The position numbers were made by a program, and so were the translations under genes. Positions 42,625 through 49,302 of a DNA stretch of 49,302 nucleotides are shown here, piece after piece; positions within the stretch are counted from its first letter, which is position 1, and each line of letters begins with the position of its first letter. Location: positions 1-49,302 of the forward strand of contig CASFJL010000020.1 in assembly GCA_949295005.1 (NCBI GenBank), in the 5' to 3' direction. Below the pieces are notes generated by a model. The model was not told where the DNA came from. It worked only from the letters and a program-made list of their open reading frames with translations, and searched no databases. Source of the stretch: an uncultured Pseudomonadota bacterium. GTDB taxonomy: Bacteria; Pseudomonadota; Alphaproteobacteria; RF32; CAG-239.

Positions 42625-43467
42625 TTACCAGAGCTTTTTGTATGTCTCGGCAATTTTTTTGTGTAACTCTTGCATATCGGTATTTTCGTTGTAACCGATA
42701 GCAAAAATTCTATAGCCTTTCCGCTGGAAAGATTCTGCAATGGCTGACCAGTGTTCCACACCATTCGTATTGTAAAGAATGATTTGTGGAATTTCCGGAA
42801 AACAGAACAGCCCAATCCAAGTGTGCGTTCCGGCTATACCAACCATAGCATCAAGGTTGGCATACATGTTGAAATATTCAACATGCGGAACCTTGCGAAC
42901 ACCCAAAACTTCCGGATTTTCCTTCTGCCCTGGTATGTAGAGCTCGAAATTGCGCTCAGTCATCCATTTCTGCAAAGAAAGTACCGTCTCCATATCCTTG
43001 ACCTTATCATAATGTTGGCCAAAGACAAAACGTGTCTTCTCATCAAAAATACCGGCAAGTACCTCGTGTGATAAAGACTGCTGTGCGGCATTAAGCCCAC
43101 ATTCGCCGTCTGTCAACCATTTTTGCGGGATAATCATAACATTTTTACGGCCGTCCTCCAAAATCGGGTATTCTTTTGAACTCTTACCGATTGGCAAACG
43201 AGTGCCGGCAATTTGGCCCCAAAATCCGTCCGGCAGTGTTCCAGCTTTTAATTCGCCAACAATGTCACGCCCGATTGGCATTCTTCCTTCCGGAACAATC
43301 TTGATAGATACCCCGAAAGGCAAAAGCATTGAAGCACTATTCATTTTGTCTGTTCGTGCCTCCTCTGGATTTTCTTTACGAGATCCTACCTCAACTTGTG
43401 TGTTTAACATAATTGAAGCTGCACACGCAAAAATCTCATGTCCGAAACAAGAATAAACAGTAATCAT
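42625..43467 (-). CDS. Glycosyltransferase-like protein, GC-richer than neighbours
   Basis: 280 aa. The C-terminal third (NMYANLDAMVGIAGTHTWIGLFCFPEIPQIILYN) resembles the acceptor-site region of GT-B enzymes such as heptosyltransferases, where a conserved 'DT/GT...H' element is followed by a small hydrophobic pocket. FVFGQHYDK may be another glycosyltransferase-like strand. Assignment is tentative. GC content is roughly 45-50%, against about 30-35% in the adjacent genes, suggesting transfer. No ribosome-binding site was seen upstream of the ATG, but a strong hairpin lies there. Confidence 0.5.
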   Translation of the reverse strand: MITVYSCFGHEIFACAASIMLNTQVEVGSRKENPEEARTDKMNSASMLLPFGVSIKIVPEGRMPIGRDIVGELKAGTLPDGFWGQIAGTRLPIGKSSKEYPILEDGRKNVMIIPQKWLTDGECGLNAAQQSLSHEVLAGIFDEKTRFVFGQHYDKVKDMETVLSLQKWMTERNFELYIPGQKENPEVLGVRKVPHVEYFNMYANLDAMVGIAGTHTWIGLFCFPEIPQIILYNTNGVEHWSAIAESFQRKGYRIFAIGYNENTDMQELHKKIAETYKKLW

Positions 43468-43483
43468 AATAAAAAAATTTTGT

Positions 43484-43499
43484 GAGGGGCGGTCCCCTC
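43484..43499 (-). other. GC-rich hairpin in the leader of the glycosyltransferase-like gene
   Basis: A perfect GAGGGG/CCCCTC stem (43484-43489 with 43494-43499) with a tetraloop lies 17 bp before the start of the minus-strand gene at 43467. A run of T/A separates it from the ATG. It could be a terminator/attenuator or shield the start; no Shine-Dalgarno sequence is visible outside it. Confidence 0.5.
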
Positions 43500-43671
43500 T
43501 GGTTAATAATTTTTATTTAATTTTTTTCTTGGATATAGGAATAGCACGATAAGATTTTTTGTCAAGACAAATTGACAAAATTTTACAAAAAAATAGTTTT
43601 CTTGACTTTTTAATAAATCAGATTTATTCAAAGTTATATATAACGCCATTATTAACTTAATATTATTGCTT

Positions 43672-44295
43672 ATGGAAACAACTGTTAAAAAAGATGATTC
43701 AAATTATGTCATCAATTTTATTGTAAAAAAAATTAACGTGATTTATTCCGGATTGGACAAATTTCCTTTTTGCTGTGATGTTTTAGCGGAAGATAATGCT
43801 TATTTTCGTTGCGCTGTTAGTTTGGATAATATTGCTATTTTCCTTTTAAGCGAACGCGGTGATGAACTCTTTGTGAGTATGCATCCTGAATATAAAAATT
43901 CTTCCGTAATGGCAGTTGATACCTGCATTAATACATCTCAAAGTTGGCACGATTTGGCTTGGCACACCAGATATCATAATGATTTTGCCGCAAGAATTGT
44001 TGCGCACATTAATGTTGAACAGGTTTGGATGATTCCGATGCCTTTTTTCTTGAACGGAATTGATGTGATTATGCAAGATTTTTATTACTGCCTAATCTTG
44101 GGAACGCAAAACAACGAATATATTGAATGTACCTCTGAAGGAAAGCATATTGCACCTCTTGTCACAGCACAAAACGCTGACCAACTGGAATTAACCCTTG
44201 ATCGGATTGATGAAGATGAAAGATGGACTTTGAATGCCGTTAAAAATCTGTCTTTATCAATAAAAAATATCTATCCTGAACTGCAAAAACTATAA
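43672..44295 (+). CDS. Hypothetical protein, 207 aa
   Basis: No family recognised. Compact soluble protein with several aromatic and Cys residues (FPFCCDVLAEDNAYFRCAV; SWHDLAWHTRYHNDF). No signal peptide. The ATG at 43672 has no clear ribosome-binding site, and the TTG at 43666 has none either. TTGACT at 43602 could serve as a -35 box. It ends at a terminator hairpin 10 bp downstream. Confidence 0.6.
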   Translation: METTVKKDDSNYVINFIVKKINVIYSGLDKFPFCCDVLAEDNAYFRCAVSLDNIAIFLLSERGDELFVSMHPEYKNSSVMAVDTCINTSQSWHDLAWHTRYHNDFAARIVAHINVEQVWMIPMPFFLNGIDVIMQDFYYCLILGTQNNEYIECTSEGKHIAPLVTAQNADQLELTLDRIDEDERWTLNAVKNLSLSIKNIYPELQKL

Positions 44296-44304
44296 TATGA
44301 AAAT

Positions 44305-44337
44305 AAAAAAGGTGGCTTTACTTCAACCACCTTTTTT
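44305..44337 (+). terminator. Rho-independent terminator
   Basis: A stem of AAAAAAGGTGG with CCACCTTTTTT (about 10 bp) and an 11-nt loop follows the gene ending at 44295. T tract on the + strand. Confidence 0.8.
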
Positions 44338-44358
44338 TGTGCCCTTATCAATCAGATT

Positions 44359-44442
44359 GCTCGTTCTCGCCTATTTGCTGCTCATAACAAAAAAGCCCGT
44401 CATTCTAAGACAGGCTTTTTAATGGCGGGAGTGACGAGGCTC
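44359..44442 (-). repeat. 84-bp direct repeat, copy 1, with tRNA-Asp 3' fragment
   Basis: Identical to 44542-44625 except one base. It includes a terminator hairpin and, from 44423, the last 20 bases of tRNA-Asp (3' CCA end and T-stem arm). The rest of the tRNA is missing; the sequence to its right is unrelated. It is a truncated duplicate of the real tRNA-Asp locus. Confidence 0.9.
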
Positions 44443-44541
44443 CAAGCTGGAGGCAGCTTGACCCCATCAGTTTGGCTTATTTTCATTGCGCAACTTATTA
44501 TACTTTCTTTGCCAATTTTCAAAGCTCTAATTTCTGAGCTC
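44443..44541. other. 99-bp spacer between the two 84-bp repeats
   Basis: No gene recognised. It begins with a short inverted repeat (CAAGCT with AGCTTG at about 44442-44459) and then plain sequence. If this was an integrated or recombined segment, almost nothing of it remains. Confidence 0.4.
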
Positions 44542-44625
44542 GCTCGTTCTCGCCTATTTGCTGCTCATAACAAAAAAGCCCGTCTTTCTAAGACAGGCTT
44601 TTTAATGGCGGGAGTGACGAGGCTC
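44542..44625 (-). repeat. 84-bp direct repeat, copy 2, overlapping tRNA-Asp
   Basis: Second copy of 44359-44442 with one base changed. It contains the terminator of tRNA-Asp and its 3' 20 bases. Here the rest of the tRNA continues intact to 44682. Confidence 0.9.
44572..44604 (-). terminator. Rho-independent terminator of tRNA-Asp
   Basis: On the minus strand AAAAGCCTGTCTT pairs with AGACGGGCTTTT (one G-U), followed by T residues, directly after the tRNA 3' end. A second copy with one base change lies at 44389-44421. Confidence 0.85.
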
Positions 44626-44682
44626 GAACTCGCGACCTCCTGCGTGACAGGCAGGCGCTCTAACCAACTGAGCTACACCCCC
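44606..44682 (-). tRNA. tRNA-Asp (anticodon GUC)
   Basis: 77 nt including the encoded CCA. The acceptor stem GGGGGTG pairs with CACTCCC (one G-U), with discriminator G, the D arm TAGCTCAGTTGGTTAGAGC, the anticodon stem CCTGC/GCAGG with loop CTGTCAC (anticodon GTC) and the T arm with GTTCGAG. It is read on the minus strand and followed by a terminator. Confidence 0.96.
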
Positions 44683-44894
44683 ACGGTGACTACGTGGTAT
44701 CTTATACATAACAAAAAAAATAAATGCAAGAACTTTTTTTATTTTTTTTACCTTTTTTTATGTTTTTTGTGCATAATATATTTATACATTGTTACTTATA
44801 CACATAAACTATTATTTGAATTGGATTTTTTTTCTTTTTCATTTATAGTTCAGAGCATTGAATATTCTTCAATTTTTATTAAAGAGTGTGTTTT

Positions 44895-46307
44895 ATGGTA
44901 TTAAAACTTATTAATGATATTAAACCAAAACATAAATACCGCGTAATTACTCTTGGTTATGCCGTGGCGGTTACTTCTGCTTTTGTTTTGTCTTTAACGA
45001 ATAATTCTAATGTTAATGCTTCTGTCTACCCAAAAGAAAAATCTGAATATTTAATGTTGGAAAATGCTGTTTCCGAATCTATTGAAAATCCGGCTTCTCT
45101 TTACCCCGCTGACAGAATATTAAACATCCGCTCTTTATTTGACACTGTATATAATTATCAACGTATTCATGAATTTGAAAAACTTATTTCCGTTAAAAAA
45201 GGTGATACCTTTATTTCTATCTTAAATTCTTTTGGCCTTACTTATAATGAAGCTCATAGCTTGTATTCCGCTTTTAAAAAAGTTTATAATCCTGCAAATA
45301 TCAGAGTGGGGCAAAAAATTTTTATTTCAGGCCTCTTTGATGAAAAAACTCAAAAATTAACTGAAATTGACCAGATTATTATTCAAGAAAACAATATCAA
45401 AAGCTATTCTCTTTCCAAAAATGATAAAGGCGAATTTGAAACAAAAACCTTGCAAGAAGAACTCATCACTGAAGTAAACAGTGCCACAGGTTCAATCAGC
45501 GGCTCTTTATCTAAGTCTATGAACTCTCAAGGCGTGCCTAATAAAATTGTGCATGAATTTATTAAGATTTTTTCTTATTCCGTGGATTTTAGAAGAGATG
45601 TCCGTAAAGGAGATAAATTTGAAATTATTTTTGAAAATAATATTACCAAAGACGGAAAAATTGCTTCTTACGGAAATATTTTATATGCCGGATTGCAATT
45701 AAGAAATGAAAAAATCTCCCTTTATAGATTCAAAGATTCTAAGGGAAATGTTGATTATTATACCGAAAAAGGCTTAGCTATGAAAAAAGTTTTGCACAAA
45801 AAGCCTTTATCTTTTCAAAACGCCAGAATTTCTTCTCCTTTCGGAAAAAGAAGACATCCAATTAAAAAGCGTTGGATTATCCACTGGGGCGTTGATTATG
45901 CCGCTCCAAAGGGCACAAAAATTTATGCCGGCGGTGATGGCGTTGTTCAGGTGGCAAAATATAATGGTGGTTATGGAAACTATATTAAAATCAGACATAA
46001 CTCTGAATATTCTACCGCCTATGGACATATGTGGAAATTTGCCAAAGGAATTAGACCCGGAACAAGAGTTAAACAAGGACAAGTTATTGGTTATGTTGGT
46101 TCTACCGGCTTGTCTACCGGTCCTCACCTGCACTATGAAGTGATTAGAAACGGTAAAAGAATTAACCCTGTGACCATTAAGGCTGCAACCGGTAATAACT
46201 TGGCCGGAAAAGATTTGAAAAAATTCAAACTTCTAGTCAGCGATATCAAATCTTCTTATAACAAGATGTTTGCTCTTAAAAAGAACAATAAAATCTCTCA
46301 AAAATAA
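44895..46307 (+). CDS. mepM: MepM-like murein endopeptidase (M23)
   Basis: Cleaves peptidoglycan crosslinks in the periplasm. An N-terminal signal-anchor helix (residues ~17-37) is followed by an OapA/LysM-like part (ISVKKGDTFISILNSFGL), then a LytM/M23 domain with HWGVD (His330, Asp334) and GPHLHYE (His411, His413). All zinc ligands are present, unlike the paralogue at 20406. ATG 44895 has AAAGAG 8 nt upstream; the GTG at 44886 is an alternative. 470 aa. A terminator follows. Confidence 0.9.
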   Translation: MVLKLINDIKPKHKYRVITLGYAVAVTSAFVLSLTNNSNVNASVYPKEKSEYLMLENAVSESIENPASLYPADRILNIRSLFDTVYNYQRIHEFEKLISVKKGDTFISILNSFGLTYNEAHSLYSAFKKVYNPANIRVGQKIFISGLFDEKTQKLTEIDQIIIQENNIKSYSLSKNDKGEFETKTLQEELITEVNSATGSISGSLSKSMNSQGVPNKIVHEFIKIFSYSVDFRRDVRKGDKFEIIFENNITKDGKIASYGNILYAGLQLRNEKISLYRFKDSKGNVDYYTEKGLAMKKVLHKKPLSFQNARISSPFGKRRHPIKKRWIIHWGVDYAAPKGTKIYAGGDGVVQVAKYNGGYGNYIKIRHNSEYSTAYGHMWKFAKGIRPGTRVKQGQVIGYVGSTGLSTGPHLHYEVIRNGKRINPVTIKAATGNNLAGKDLKKFKLLVSDIKSSYNKMFALKKNNKISQK

Positions 46308-46332
46308 AAAAAGCGTTTTTTACGCTTTTTTT
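46306..46332 (+). terminator. Rho-independent terminator
   Basis: An 11-bp stem (46306-46316 with 46322-46332) is followed by T residues, directly after the endopeptidase stop codon. Confidence 0.8.
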
Positions 46333-46396
46333 ATTTTATTTATAATATAATTAAATTATAATCTTTTTATTGTTTTTTTATGTTATAGAGATTCAA

Positions 46397-47563
46397 ATGA
46401 ATACACAAAAGTTTTATTTTATCTTGCTTGGAGGATTGTTTGCTTTTTCTTCTCAAGCTTTTGCTTTTTATCAACAAAACTCTTTTGCTGATATGACTAA
46501 AAGTTACCAATTGGCTGAAATTATTTTTCTACCCGATTATGAAGAGAAAAAAATTCCTCTTCACTATCAAGAAAATTGCGCAAACTACAAATTTACTAAA
46601 GATAATTGTTTTCCGCCTAAAGAACTTTCTAATCCATGTCCTGACAATAATTCTAAATATATGTATTGCAGGTGCAATCCTTCAAAATATAAATATACTA
46701 GCCAAAACTGCGTTTATACGGCAGAGGCTCCGTATTTTCCTGATGCAAACCGTTTATTGAGCGGAGATATGTGCCGAACAGATAATTTTTCTCAGCTTTA
46801 TGCTCAATCTTGCAATTGTATTTATTTTAGATATACAACAGATGAAAGCTGCGGTAATAAAGATAAGGTTTTAGATAAGCGTTCTTATTGCCAAGAAAAT
46901 AACGGCATTATCAGATATGAAAATTGCCGATGCAATCCTGAAAAATATCCTTATTTATTTGTTGGAAAATTCAGATCTCAAGAGTTTTTAGATGAAGTTT
47001 ATGCCCGTTGCGGTAATGAAAATAACTTTATCAGTTGCCAAAATTATGGTGAAGAAATTGCTTTTAAATGCGCGGTTGATCCTTCTTATAAATATGATAG
47101 TTACTCTTGTCAATTAGAGCACCCTTCTTATCAAGTATCAGGAGAATCTATCAAATTTACTAACGGTTATGGACAAGATATAACTTTATATAAAGAATGC
47201 GATTGCCCAACAACATTTAGTAAAAGTTGCGACGGAGCATCCTCTAACCGTTTTTATACAACAAACGGAAAAATTCTTGAATGCCAAAAAAAATCTCCTC
47301 TTTGCCAAATGGGATTTTTCAAAGGATTTAGTGATGATGGTTTAACTTCTTGTTTTGATAACATTCATGGTTCTTTAATCCGTGTTGCTGAGACTTGCAT
47401 TAAAAGAGACGGTAGAAAAGTTTATCGTTGTGAATGTTCTTACCGCTCAGGCAAATATGGTTATTCCGGTGATTTTTGCGGAACTTGTGTTAAGAACACA
47501 CCTACCATTCTTTGTGTTGAGAACGGACAAGAAATTTCAAGCAGCTGCTTAAATCAGCTATGA
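46397..47563 (+). CDS. Cys-rich secreted protein, intact paralogue of the broken gene at 27274
   Basis: 388 aa with a Sec signal peptide (FAFSSQAFAF, cut near residue 23). SYQLAEIIFLPDYEE matches the N-terminus of the frameshifted gene at 27274. The mature part holds 30 Cys in repeated C-x-C-(x)n-Y-x-Y-(x)n-C units (YCRCNPSKYKY, NCRCNPEKYPY, RCECSYRSGKYGY). Disulfide-rich extracellular repeats are likely; function unknown. The ATG at 46397 was chosen because the signal peptide starts there; it has only a weak ribosome-binding site. Confidence 0.75.
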   Translation: MNTQKFYFILLGGLFAFSSQAFAFYQQNSFADMTKSYQLAEIIFLPDYEEKKIPLHYQENCANYKFTKDNCFPPKELSNPCPDNNSKYMYCRCNPSKYKYTSQNCVYTAEAPYFPDANRLLSGDMCRTDNFSQLYAQSCNCIYFRYTTDESCGNKDKVLDKRSYCQENNGIIRYENCRCNPEKYPYLFVGKFRSQEFLDEVYARCGNENNFISCQNYGEEIAFKCAVDPSYKYDSYSCQLEHPSYQVSGESIKFTNGYGQDITLYKECDCPTTFSKSCDGASSNRFYTTNGKILECQKKSPLCQMGFFKGFSDDGLTSCFDNIHGSLIRVAETCIKRDGRKVYRCECSYRSGKYGYSGDFCGTCVKNTPTILCVENGQEISSSCLNQL

Positions 47564-47579
47564 TACTTTATCATTAAAC

Positions 47580-47618
47580 AAAAAAGAGGAAGAATTTGAG
47601 ATAATCTTCCTCTTTTTT
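47580..47618. terminator. Bidirectional Rho-independent terminator
   Basis: A perfect 14-bp stem (47580-47593 with 47605-47618), loop 11 nt, with A/T tracts on both sides. It separates the Cys-rich gene from the convergent membrane-protein gene. Confidence 0.88.
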
Positions 47619-47637
47619 GTGTCCTTAATATATTTTG

Positions 47638-48306
47638 TTATTTTTTCTTTAACAACAAATGATTTTGCCAGAATATAATAAATGCAATCAACGGTAAAAA
47701 TATTTCACTACTTTCTTCTAAAAAAGACCATGTGTCAATTGCGCTTCTGGAAAGAGCTTCTCCATGCATATGACGGTAGTTAGCCGGGAAACGGTCTGCA
47801 AATTTAGCAAAGACCAAACAGCAACATAAAACCGCCGTAGACCACGTAATGGTATTTAACTTAAAGAAAGAGACTATCAAATGTTTACTGTATTTCACTG
47901 CCAAATAAATTATCATGCTAAAAAAGACTATCAAGACAAAACCATATAAAATCTTTTCTGACAGCGGATTATTTGGATTTAAGAAAAAACGAGATTTAAA
48001 TGGCGTGGAATCTGTGGATGATAAGTGATGTTGAATTCCGGCTTCTCTTAATAACGCGCATACAGAAAGCAAAAAATAGACTAACCAATCTAGTCTTTGA
48101 TTTGTTTTGAAATCTTGAAAGAAATAAAGCATTCCGCATAATAAAATGGCATAGCCGCAATATGTTGCAATATCAATAATTGCGCCATCTACTGTTATTT
48201 CAAATCTTTTTTCCGGAAAAAACATAAAAACAGTGAATAAAACAACACCCCATGTCATTAAAAAAAACAATGGTGTAAAAAATGGAGATAAAAACATTTT
48301 TTTCAT
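47638..48306 (-). CDS. Hypothetical integral membrane protein, 222 aa
   Basis: Six or so transmembrane helices (residues ~10-30, ~45-63, ~73-88, ~118-138, ~150-170, ~200-215). A conserved-looking LEESSEIFLPLIAFIIF segment near the C-terminus and HMHGEALSRSA before it are the most distinctive parts. No family could be named. AAGGA lies 7-8 nt before the ATG. Stands alone. Confidence 0.65.
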   Translation of the reverse strand: MKKMFLSPFFTPLFFLMTWGVVLFTVFMFFPEKRFEITVDGAIIDIATYCGYAILLCGMLYFFQDFKTNQRLDWLVYFLLSVCALLREAGIQHHLSSTDSTPFKSRFFLNPNNPLSEKILYGFVLIVFFSMIIYLAVKYSKHLIVSFFKLNTITWSTAVLCCCLVFAKFADRFPANYRHMHGEALSRSAIDTWSFLEESSEIFLPLIAFIIFWQNHLLLKKK

Positions 48307-48459
48307 GATAAAATCCTTTATATTAAATGATTAAAATTTATAGAATAATTTTTTGTTGCTTTCCAGACAGAAAAAAATTTAAAGTGGATAAAAAAGTAGG
48401 TTTATTAAATATTTGTTATGTCTTTTTTTATAATCTTTTAGTGATGTATGGAGAAATTT

Positions 48460-49032
48460 ATGAGAAAAGATTTTTATATATTTCGTCACGGAGAAACTGA
48501 TTATAATAAATTTAAGCGTTGGCAAGGTTCAGGCATTGATTCTCCTTTGAACGAAAATGGGGTACAACAAGCTCAAAATTTGGTTGAAAAATTGGTTGGC
48601 AAAAATATCCAAATTATATATTCAAGTGGGTTAAAACGCGCTATTAAAACGGCTGAAATTGTTGCCGCCGAGCTTGGCGTTGAAGTAAAAATCATTACTG
48701 ACCTGCACGAGGCAAATTTAGGGCAAACCGAAGGAATGCTTAAAACAGAAGTCGCTCAAAAATTTTCAGAAATATTTAGTCTTTGGTACGATGAAGAAGT
48801 TGATAACTGGGATATTTCTTTTCCTGACGGAGAAAGCAAACGACAAATTTTTAATCGAATGTATGGTGTTTTAGATCATTTGTTGCATACTAAAGAAACC
48901 GTTATCGGAATTGCTTCTCACGGCGCTTCTATTAGATATTTATTACTGGGTTTGGGTTTTGTAACCGGAAGAATGGAGAATTGTGCTTTATTCCATCTGA
49001 TATATGAAGATGAAAAATGGTGGTTGGAATAA
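48460..49032 (+). CDS. Histidine phosphatase family protein, paralogue of 2179-2736
   Basis: FRHGETDYNKFKRWQGSGIDSPLNENG near the N-terminus gives the catalytic His and the cobC/GpmB-type signature. SSGLKRAIKTAEIVA, HEANLGQTEGM and IASHGASIRYLL complete the active site. 190 aa. Resembles alpha-ribazole phosphatase/GpmB-like enzymes; substrate unknown. ATG 48460 has GGAGA 5 nt upstream; the ATG at 48448 overlaps that site. Confidence 0.88.
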   Translation: MRKDFYIFRHGETDYNKFKRWQGSGIDSPLNENGVQQAQNLVEKLVGKNIQIIYSSGLKRAIKTAEIVAAELGVEVKIITDLHEANLGQTEGMLKTEVAQKFSEIFSLWYDEEVDNWDISFPDGESKRQIFNRMYGVLDHLLHTKETVIGIASHGASIRYLLLGLGFVTGRMENCALFHLIYEDEKWWLE

Positions 49033-49195
49033 ATCTAAAATATATTTTTATTATCTAATTGATTGAAACATAATTTGAATTGTCACGCTAACAATATATC
49101 ACCTCGGCAATGCTCCCTCCTTCCAAGATGCAGTTTTTATGGCTTAAAAAAAATTTCTTTCATTTTTTTGCACTTGGAGACTTGTCAAAAAAGGC
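49033..49195. other. Intergenic region
   Basis: No gene was seen. The part near 49085-49130 (CACGCTAAC to CCAAGATGCAG) is GC-richer than its surroundings and has no clear hairpin. No terminator was found for the preceding gene. Confidence 0.4.
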
Positions 49196-49224
49196 TTGCT
49201 TCATTAACCAAAATTTAGTATAAT
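49196..49224 (+). promoter_or_regulatory. Candidate promoter for the gene at the right edge
   Basis: TTGCTT (49196-49201), a 17-bp spacer and a perfect TATAAT (49219-49224). A downstream leader of ~45 nt leads to the ATG at 49272. Well-formed but unproven. Confidence 0.6.
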
Positions 49225-49233
49225 AAGAGCTAG

Positions 49234-49253
49234 GTTATATAGGAGAATATAAC
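49234..49253 (+). other. Leader hairpin with AGGAGA in its loop
   Basis: GTTATAT and ATATAAC form a perfect 7-bp stem whose 6-nt loop is AGGAGA, a Shine-Dalgarno-like sequence with no start codon in reach. It lies between promoter and gene and could be an operator or leader structure. Confidence 0.4.
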
Positions 49254-49271
49254 GAAAAGGAAGTAAACACC

Positions 49272-49302
49272 ATGTGTCAAGAACCAAGACATAGTTTGCT
49301 TT
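49272..49302 (+). CDS. Start of an unidentified gene, cut by the window edge
   Basis: ATG at 49272 with AAGGA about 10 nt upstream opens a frame reading MCQEPRHSLL to the end of the window. Too short to name. Confidence 0.5.
   Translation, partial: MCQEPRHSLL

Noticed and set aside
44422-44904. A 160-aa open frame across the tRNA-Asp repeats
   Set aside because: It runs antisense through tRNA-Asp and through both repeat copies, has no ribosome-binding site and repeats its own opening residues because of the duplication.
2179-49032. The two histidine phosphatase genes as ends of one large duplication
   Set aside because: They share only family motifs and lie in different contexts; no flanking similarity was seen.
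1-49302. CRISPR array, prophage or insertion sequence
   Set aside because: No regularly spaced repeats, cas, transposase, integrase or phage structural genes were seen.

Overview
The window reads as a stretch of chromosome from an AT-rich alphaproteobacterium, probably an uncultured host-associated lineage; the genus cannot be named from sequence alone. Support for the class comes from a GAAC-N7-GAAC SOS box in front of umuDC, the gene order nlpD-like/yajC/secD/secF, the block MJ0042-finger gene // ftsE-ftsX-YdcF-plsC-DUF2125, FlaF-type flagellar regulation, and a sufBCDS-sufT-sufE operon. No rRNA is present. One complete tRNA gene (Asp, GUC) was found.

Layout. 1-2,950 is an accessory stretch: a GC-richer noncoding segment, then three unrelated minus-strand genes (unknown protein, class III-like Fic protein, histidine phosphatase), each with the same 32-bp repeat upstream, plus two copies of a ~124-bp repeat. 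2,957-10,306 holds small envelope and metabolic genes (lipoprotein, SGNH hydrolase, small kinase, hexose-phosphate mutarotase-like, HAD hydrolase, membrane-fused spermidine-synthase-like protein). 10,419-19,157 is dominated by a minus-strand suf operon for Fe-S assembly, followed by sucC/sucD-like genes and comF. 19,287-24,358 carries a PAS/degenerate-GGDEF protein, an NlpD-like protein and the yajC-secD-secF translocase genes. 24,421-29,046 holds an LD-carboxypeptidase, an SOS-controlled umuDC pair and a frameshifted Cys-rich secreted protein gene. 29,110-33,080 is flagellar (two-domain FlaF-like protein, flgH, flgA, flgG, flgF). 33,180-38,269 is the ftsEX/plsC block, and 38,266-40,059 is RNA modification (rsmD, rluB, tadA). 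40,062-44,295 is a group of poorly known genes including an ELM1-like and a glycosyltransferase-like protein. 44,359-44,682 is a tRNA-Asp locus with a partial duplication. The rest holds a MepM-like endopeptidase, an intact Cys-rich secreted protein, a membrane protein and a second histidine phosphatase.

The main surprises are proteins with conserved family architecture but missing catalytic residues, or with unusual added parts. The SucD-like subunit has Tyr where the phosphohistidine should be, plus two more active-site changes. UmuD is encoded directly as the processed UmuD' form and also lacks the catalytic Ser and Lys. SufD contains a ~45-residue His/Cys-rich insertion. A FlaF-like protein is a tandem fusion. 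A Cys-rich protein gene is put out of frame by an exact 13-bp tandem duplication. Functions are inferred from motifs remembered for the families; no database search was run.
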